From the NCBI GenBank assembly GCA_965652145.1, contig CBFGTV010000012.1:1-64000 (forward strand): a stretch of 64,000 nt of DNA, in the 5' to 3' direction. A program made the position numbers and the translations under genes. Within the stretch, counting starts at the first letter, position 1. The number at the start of each line of letters is the position of its first letter. This document shows positions 59,304-64,000 of this stretch, one piece after another. Source of the stretch: CBFGTV01 sp965652145. Lineage in GTDB: Bacteria; Bacillota; Clostridia; Peptostreptococcales; Natronincolaceae. A model generated the notes under the pieces. That model saw nothing but the letters and a program-made list of their open reading frames with translations, was not told the DNA's origin and ran no database searches.

Positions 59304-59343
59304 TTTATTTAAAGGAACCATACTCCTTTTTTATTACCAGGAG
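59273..59343 (+). promoter_or_regulatory. candidate antiterminator segments of the aro leader
   Basis: Mutually exclusive short pairings are possible: TTCCTT (59273-59278, inside the leader peptide frame) with AAGGAA (59312-59317); AAAGGA (59311-59316) with TCCTTT (59324-59329); and CTCCT (59323-59327) with AGGAG (59339-59343), the last taking the foot of the terminator stem. This could be the switch, but the pairings are short and a folding calculation is needed. Confidence 0.4.
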
Positions 59344-59373
59344 ACTCTAGTATAGTAGAGTCTCCTTTTTTTT
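59340..59373 (+). terminator. intrinsic terminator (attenuator) ahead of aroF
   Basis: GGAGACTCTA (59340-59349) pairs perfectly with TAGAGTCTCC (59356-59365) around GTATAG, followed by eight T. It lies 36 bases after the leader peptide stop and 34 bases before the aroF start, so it must be bypassed for aroF expression from the 59059 promoter. Confidence 0.9.
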
Positions 59374-59407
59374 ATCAATTAAATTAAAAATTGAGGAGGC
59401 TATCATC

Positions 59408-60412
59408 ATGGTAATTGTAATGAAACCAGAGGCTAAACCGGAAGCAGTGGAAAAAATCCAAAGGAAAATGGAAAGTTTGGGCTGTCAGGTCCATGGAAGC
59501 AGGGGTGAAAACTATTGGATACTGGGCTTAGTAGGCGACACAAGTAAAATTGATCCCAGTCAGATCGAAGCCAACGAGAACGTAGAAAGACTTTTGAAGG
59601 TTCAGCATCCCTTTAAACTGGCCAGCAGACATTTTCATCCTGAAGACACGGTAATTACCGTTGATCATTTGAAAATTGGCGGCGGCAACATGGCTATAAT
59701 GGCAGGGCCCTGCTCAGTGGAAAGTGAAGAGCAGCTAATGACCATTGCCCAGGCAGTTAAGAGAAGTGGAGCTCAATTTTTAAGGGGAGGAGCCTACAAG
59801 CCAAGGACCTCGCCCTACAGCTTTCAGGGCATGGGAGAAGCAGGCTTAAAGCTGCTGAAAAAGGCCAAGGAAGAAACCGGAATGCCCATTGTAACAGAGG
59901 TAATGTGCCAGGAAACCTTTGATGTGGTAGCGGAATATGCCGATATATTGCAAATTGGGGCTAGAAATATGCAAAACTTTCCCCTGCTGAAAAAGGCCGG
60001 CAGGAGCCATCGGCCTATTTTGTTAAAGCGAGGCTTGTCTGCCACCATTGAAGAATGGCTAATGTCGGCGGAATATATTATGGCAGAGGGAAACACCAGG
60101 GTAATCCTTTGTGAAAGGGGAATCAGAACCTTTGAAACCTATACCCGCAACACCCTGGATATTAGTGCTATTCCGGTTGTCAAGGAGCTGAGCCATCTAC
60201 CGGTTATCGTTGATCCAAGCCATGCCACAGGAAAATGGTCCACCGTGGCACCCTTGTCAAAGGCTGCCATTGCTGTAGGTGCTGATGGTCTGATAATAGA
60301 GGTACACCATCAGCCAGAGCAGGCCCTGTCTGACGGGGCTCAATCCCTTAAGCCCGAAAGGTTTGATAATTTAATGAAGGCAATCAATCTTATGTTGCCC
60401 CTGATAAAATAA
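59408..60412 (+). CDS. aroF: 3-deoxy-7-phosphoheptulonate (DAHP) synthase, type I-beta with regulatory domain
   Basis: DAHP synthase joins phosphoenolpyruvate and erythrose 4-phosphate, the first step of the shikimate pathway. The 334-residue protein has an N-terminal ferredoxin-like domain (about 1-68) as in the Thermotoga enzyme, where it mediates Phe/Tyr feedback, and a KDO8PS-like barrel with MAGPCSVES (near 98), GGAYKPRTSPYSFQG, LQIGARNMQNF and VDPSHATGK. GAGGAGG precedes the ATG. First gene after the attenuator. Confidence 0.97.
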   Translation: MVIVMKPEAKPEAVEKIQRKMESLGCQVHGSRGENYWILGLVGDTSKIDPSQIEANENVERLLKVQHPFKLASRHFHPEDTVITVDHLKIGGGNMAIMAGPCSVESEEQLMTIAQAVKRSGAQFLRGGAYKPRTSPYSFQGMGEAGLKLLKKAKEETGMPIVTEVMCQETFDVVAEYADILQIGARNMQNFPLLKKAGRSHRPILLKRGLSATIEEWLMSAEYIMAEGNTRVILCERGIRTFETYTRNTLDISAIPVVKELSHLPVIVDPSHATGKWSTVAPLSKAAIAVGADGLIIEVHHQPEQALSDGAQSLKPERFDNLMKAINLMLPLIK

Positions 60413-60446
60413 ATAGAGGGCACAAGGTGAGAAGGAGAGAGGCCGG

Positions 60447-61580
60447 ATGGAGAAGTTTAAAAAGATAGCAATCATCGGGATGGGACTAATAGGAGGCTCC
60501 ATGGCACTAGCCCTGAAAAAAGAAAATTACGGAAGTCAAGTGATAGGATATGATTTATCGGAGCCCAGCCTTAAGGCTGCCCTAAAGGCTGAGGCCATTG
60601 ATAAAATGGCCCGTAGCCTTCAGGATGCCGTTGAAGGGGCTGATTTAGTGGTATTGTCTACCCCCGTTGGCCACTACCAGGCACTCATGCAGCAAATGGC
60701 TGCTTACCTTTCCACTGGGGCCATTGTGACAGATGTGGGAAGTGTCAAAGGCCATGTGGCCAGGCTGGCAGAAGACCTATTGCCTAAGGAAGTAAAATTC
60801 ATCGGTGGCCACCCCATGGCCGGTTCAGAACAGGGGGGATTTAAGGCTGCCACCGCCACCCTATTTGAAAATGCCTATTATTTTTTAACCCCCCAGGGGG
60901 GTGCCACAGATGACGGTCTTGAAAAATTAAAGGTATTGGTCAAAATCATGGGGGCCTTACCCATTGTGATTGATCCCACTGAACACGACCGGGTCGCTGC
61001 CACCATCAGCCACATACCCCACATGACGGCAGCAATCCTAGTAGATATTCTTGAAGATAGCGAAGGAATAAGCGATCGTTTCTTTGTTGGCGGCGGCTTT
61101 CGTGATACCACTAGAATTGCCTCAGGAAACCCTGAGATGTGGAAGGATATTTTCTTATATAATCGACAGGAGATGCTGAGGGGGATACAAAAAATTGAAA
61201 ATCGACTGTTGAAAATAAAAGGATATCTTATGGATCAGAACGAATTAGATATTTTAAATCTACTGAAAAGGGCCAAGAACCTAAGGGATCAAATTCCCCA
61301 CAGGCTGCCCGACTATATCGCTCCCCTGTTTGACATCACAATTGACCTGGAGGATCGCCCAGGCGCCATTGGAGAGCTGACACAGCTTTTAGGAGAAAAT
61401 CGGATTAATATTAAAGAAATAGAGGTGCTTCATGTTCGGGAAGGAGTAAAGGGAGCCATTCGTATTGGATTAGAAACGGAAGCAGATGAAGGGCTGGCCT
61501 TAGGCCTGCTAAAGGAAAGGGGCTTTTCCTTAGTTCATCGGAGAGGAGTGGAACAGGATGCTGAAAATCAATCAAGCTGA
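60447..61580 (+). CDS. tyrA: prephenate dehydrogenase with ACT domain
   Basis: TyrA oxidatively decarboxylates prephenate to 4-hydroxyphenylpyruvate for tyrosine. The N-terminal NAD domain shows IIGMGLIGGSMALAL (about 8-22), followed by GGHPMAGSEQGG and the helical dimerisation domain with HIPHMTAAIL; the C-terminal 75 residues are an ACT domain (DITIDLEDRPGAIGELTQLL), which probably senses tyrosine. The 377-residue length fits the Bacillus type. It overlaps aroA by 23 nt. Confidence 0.95.
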   Translation: MEKFKKIAIIGMGLIGGSMALALKKENYGSQVIGYDLSEPSLKAALKAEAIDKMARSLQDAVEGADLVVLSTPVGHYQALMQQMAAYLSTGAIVTDVGSVKGHVARLAEDLLPKEVKFIGGHPMAGSEQGGFKAATATLFENAYYFLTPQGGATDDGLEKLKVLVKIMGALPIVIDPTEHDRVAATISHIPHMTAAILVDILEDSEGISDRFFVGGGFRDTTRIASGNPEMWKDIFLYNRQEMLRGIQKIENRLLKIKGYLMDQNELDILNLLKRAKNLRDQIPHRLPDYIAPLFDITIDLEDRPGAIGELTQLLGENRINIKEIEVLHVREGVKGAIRIGLETEADEGLALGLLKERGFSLVHRRGVEQDAENQSS

Positions 61581-62835
61581 AGGAATTCACGGTACCATCA
61601 CCGTACCGGGAGACAAGTCTATTTCCCATCGGGCTGTTATGCTTGGAAGCATTAGCCAGGGAAAAAGTACAATAAAGGGCTTTTTACAGGGGGAGGATTG
61701 TCTGAGCACCATTGCCTGTTTTAAAAAAATGGGGGTTGAAATTTTCCAGCAGGGAAATAAAGTAACGGTGCAAGGAAATGGTGTAAATGGACTCAAGGAG
61801 CCAATAGATATATTGGATGCAGGTAATTCCGGCACCACCATGCGGTTGATGGCGGGAATTCTGGCGGGGCAAAATTTCCTGTCGATCGTAACGGGTGACG
61901 AATCCTTAAGAAAAAGGCCCATGGCCAGAATTGCTGCACCCCTTCGTCAAATGGGAGCTGCCATTGATGGCCGGCAGGATGGAAGACTGGCACCCCTAGT
62001 CATTCGTGGCGCAGGTCTAAGGGGAATAGACTATGTGCTGCCGGTTTCCAGTGCCCAGGTAAAATCAGCGGTACTTTTGGCGGGGCTCTATGCCGAAGGA
62101 ACCACCCGGGTTAAGGAGCCGGTTAAAAGCCGAGATCATACCGAAAGGATGCTGAAGGCCTTTGGAGGGAATGTAGCGGTTGAAGGAGAATGGATTCGTA
62201 TTGGTCAGTCCCAGCTAATAGGGCAAGAGGTGGAGGTACCGGGTGATATCTCCTCGGCGGCCTTTTTCATGGTGGCAGCGGCAGCAAAGCCAGGGGCAGA
62301 GCTAATGATAAAAAATGTAGGCCTAAACCCCACCAGAACAGGAATTATTGATGTACTCAAGGCCATGGGTGCAGCCATAGCCATTGAAAGTATTCGTACC
62401 AGCGGTGGAGAAGAAATTGGAGATTTGCACATATTGGGCGGCAGACTAAGGGGAACCAGCATCAATCAAGAAATACTTCCCCGTTTAATTGATGAAATAC
62501 CGGTTATTGCAGTAGCTGCGGCCCTGGCGGAGGGAAAAACCATCATCACTGGTGCTGAGGAGTTAAGACATAAGGAATCAGATCGGATTGCAGCGATGGT
62601 GACAGAAATGAAAAAGCTGGGCATTCAAGTGAAGGAATTACCCGATGGTATGGAGATAGAAGGGCCTAACGAAATTGGCTACGGCATTGTAGAGAGCTAT
62701 TCAGATCATCGAATTGCCATGGCCCTGGCAATTTGCGGACTATTTTCTAAAGGGGGTATCACCATCAATCATCCCCAATGTATTGCCGTTTCCTTTCCGG
62801 AATTTCAGGAAAAATTGAAGGCCATCGTTAAATAA
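61558..62835 (+). CDS. aroA: 5-enolpyruvylshikimate-3-phosphate synthase
   Basis: EPSP synthase transfers enolpyruvyl from PEP to shikimate 3-phosphate. The 425 residues include the N-terminal PGDKSISHRAVMLG, DAGNSGTTMRLMAGIL (PEP-binding, near 82-97), the catalytic GDISSAAFFM region and RHKESDRI near the C-terminus. The NSGTTMR form resembles the class II (Bacillus-like) subgroup. The ATG lies within the end of tyrA behind GAGAGGAG. Confidence 0.97.
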   Translation: MLKINQAEGIHGTITVPGDKSISHRAVMLGSISQGKSTIKGFLQGEDCLSTIACFKKMGVEIFQQGNKVTVQGNGVNGLKEPIDILDAGNSGTTMRLMAGILAGQNFLSIVTGDESLRKRPMARIAAPLRQMGAAIDGRQDGRLAPLVIRGAGLRGIDYVLPVSSAQVKSAVLLAGLYAEGTTRVKEPVKSRDHTERMLKAFGGNVAVEGEWIRIGQSQLIGQEVEVPGDISSAAFFMVAAAAKPGAELMIKNVGLNPTRTGIIDVLKAMGAAIAIESIRTSGGEEIGDLHILGGRLRGTSINQEILPRLIDEIPVIAVAAALAEGKTIITGAEELRHKESDRIAAMVTEMKKLGIQVKELPDGMEIEGPNEIGYGIVESYSDHRIAMALAICGLFSKGGITINHPQCIAVSFPEFQEKLKAIVK

Positions 62836-62847
62836 GGGGGGCTTTAG

Positions 62848-63663
62848 ATGCAGGTTGGATATCTGGGCCCCATTGGCTCCTACAGCCATGGGGCTGTTAT
62901 AGAATATTGGAAGGATCATAAAATTACAGCAGTTGCCAAGGATAGCTTTCATGAATTGATTGAAGGGATCGAGGGGGGCGACCTGGAGGCGGCTATTTTG
63001 CCAATAGAAAATTCCACCGAGGGGGCTGTTACCCAGGTAATGGACCTTTTGCTTGAAACCAGGCTAACTGTTATTCAAGGTGAAAAAACCCTGCCGGTGG
63101 AGCATAATCTCCTTGGAACCGGAACCATGGAACAGCTGAAATATGTTTACTCCCATCCTCAAGCCCTTGAACAGTGCAGAGGCTATTTAAAAAAACAGCT
63201 TCCCCATGTAGAACTATGTCCCTGTCAAAGTACCTCCAGGGCCTGTGAAATGGTTAGTGTTAGGGGAGCGGCCCATGGGGCCATCGCCCATCGCCTGGCA
63301 GGGGAGTTATACCAGCTTACAATTCTCAAGCCCTCTATTCAGGATAATCCCCTCAATCAAACCAGGTTTATAATTGTTGGAAGAAAGGAAGCAGTACCAA
63401 CAGGGCGAGATAAAACCTCCATCACCTTTTCCTTTTGTGACGATTATCCGGGCAGCCTTTTCCTTGTTTTAAAAAAGTTTGCTGAGGCGGGAATTAACTT
63501 GACCAGAATCGAATCGAGGCCGGCAAAGCTTGAATTGGGAAAATACGTATTTTTTATAGATTTTCAGGGGCATCATAGGGATGAAGCGGTAAAGGACACA
63601 TTAAGAAAAATATCGAGGCTCACCAGCAATCTTAAAATCTTTGGCTCTTACCCCCAGGGGTAG
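62848..63663 (+). CDS. pheA: prephenate dehydratase with ACT domain
   Basis: PheA converts prephenate to phenylpyruvate for phenylalanine. The 271-residue monofunctional protein has the periplasmic-binding-like catalytic domain (GYLGPIGSYSHGA, LPIENSTEGAV, YSHPQALEQC, and NQTRFIIVG with the catalytic TRF) and a C-terminal ACT domain (PGSLFLVLKKFAEAGINLT and ESRPAK), the Phe-binding motifs. No chorismate mutase domain is fused, so that enzyme must be encoded elsewhere. It is 12 bases after aroA. Confidence 0.96.
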   Translation: MQVGYLGPIGSYSHGAVIEYWKDHKITAVAKDSFHELIEGIEGGDLEAAILPIENSTEGAVTQVMDLLLETRLTVIQGEKTLPVEHNLLGTGTMEQLKYVYSHPQALEQCRGYLKKQLPHVELCPCQSTSRACEMVSVRGAAHGAIAHRLAGELYQLTILKPSIQDNPLNQTRFIIVGRKEAVPTGRDKTSITFSFCDDYPGSLFLVLKKFAEAGINLTRIESRPAKLELGKYVFFIDFQGHHRDEAVKDTLRKISRLTSNLKIFGSYPQG

Positions 63664-63685
63664 TAGTTAGATAGGAGTGATTAAT

Positions 63686-64000
63686 TTGTTGAGAATACTT
63701 ACAGCAGGGGAATCCCACGGAAAGGCACTGGTAGGGGTTATTGAGGGAATTCCTGCCAATGTTACAATTGATATAGATGAGGTCAATCGTGACTTGGCCA
63801 GAAGACAGCAAGGCTATGGCCGAGGGGGAAGAATGAAAATTGAACAGGACCAGGTGGAAATAATTTCAGGGTTAAGGGGGGGAAAAACCCTGGGGAGTCC
63901 CATTTCGTTTTTAATATACAACCGAGACTATGAAAATTGGGCCGCCTTTATGAACCCTGTTGAAAGGAATCAAGATGACAGAAGGGTAACCAGACCAAGG
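63686..64000 (+). CDS. aroC: chorismate synthase, N-terminal part (3' truncated by window edge)
   Basis: Chorismate synthase makes chorismate from EPSP with reduced FMN. The visible 105 codons start at TTG 63686 behind AGGAGTGATT and give LRILTAGESHGKALVGVIEG, followed by DLARRQQGYGRGGRMKIEQD, both family signatures. TTG 63689 is an alternative start but the Leu-Arg form (MLRxLTAGESHG) favours 63686. The frame remains open at the window end. Confidence 0.95.
   Translation, partial: MLRILTAGESHGKALVGVIEGIPANVTIDIDEVNRDLARRQQGYGRGGRMKIEQDQVEIISGLRGGKTLGSPISFLIYNRDYENWAAFMNPVERNQDDRRVTRPR

Noticed and set aside
59094..59407. T-box riboswitch in the aroF leader
   Set aside because: I searched for the T-box sequence (TGGNACCGCG) and the AGTA/GNUG-type specifier-region elements and did not find them; only a GGAACC at 59314 is vaguely similar. 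The leader peptide explains the region better.
1..64000. CRISPR arrays, insertion sequences, prophage genes, rRNA
   Set aside because: I saw no regularly spaced repeats, no transposase, integrase or phage structural proteins, and no rRNA; almost all DNA is occupied by conserved housekeeping and flagellar genes on one strand.

Overview
The window is a chromosomal segment of a low-GC Gram-positive bacterium, most likely a spore-forming, flagellated member of the Clostridia. The gene order is the conserved Firmicutes block known from Bacillus subtilis (fla/che operon, then rpsB-tsf-pyrH-frr-uppS-cdsA-dxr-rseP, polC-nusA-infB-truB-ribF-rpsO-pnp, ftsK/spoIIIE, pgsA-cinA-recA-rny). Protein sequences and the clostridial variations (ispG instead of proS, nrnA between rbfA and truB, motAB inside the fla operon) suggest something near Alkaliphilus/Natronincola; that genus-level placement is inference. 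Every gene recognised is on the + strand. I see no IS elements, prophage or CRISPR.

Region 1 (1-22.5 kb) is the late part of the flagellar/chemotaxis operon: the end of the hook gene flgE, swrD, the stator motAB, fliL, the switch fliM/fliY, cheY, the export apparatus fliOPQR-flhBA, the placement factors flhF/flhG, a PilZ c-di-GMP effector, cheB-cheA-cheW-cheC-cheD, the flagellar sigma factor, fapA and three small poorly known genes. It closes with an intrinsic terminator at 22580-22621.

Region 2 (22.8-36.0 kb) holds rpsB and tsf (each followed or preceded by strong RNA hairpins), pyrH, frr, an orphan one-PASTA-domain protein, undecaprenyl diphosphate synthase, cdsA, dxr, rseP, ispG, a family 2 glycosyltransferase and the replicative polymerase polC. 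Region 3 (36.2-46.3 kb) is the rimP-nusA-rnpM-ylxQ-infB-rbfA-nrnA-truB-ribF operon, followed by rpsO (own promoter inside ribF) and pnp: translation initiation, ribosome maturation and RNA decay.

Region 4 (46.3-58.9 kb) contains a polysaccharide-deacetylase-like sporulation protein with an altered catalytic motif, an M16 peptidase, a lone tRNA-Pro(CGG), ylmC/ymxH, tepA, ftsK/spoIIIE, rimO, pgsA, cinA, recA (with a LexA box on a near-perfect promoter) and rny. The rny coding frame has no ATG, GTG or TTG near its ribosome binding site; it appears to start at ATT.

Region 5 (59.0 kb to the end) is an aromatic amino acid operon: aroF (DAHP synthase), tyrA, aroA, pheA and the start of aroC. A perfect-consensus promoter precedes a roughly 310-nt leader that encodes a 56-residue peptide with 10 Tyr, 8 Phe and 2 Trp (11 of 12 residues aromatic at positions 15-26), followed by a strong intrinsic terminator before aroF. 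This looks like a ribosome-mediated attenuator sensing aromatic amino acids, an unexpected mechanism in a group where T-box riboswitches usually do this job. It is the most interesting item in the window.
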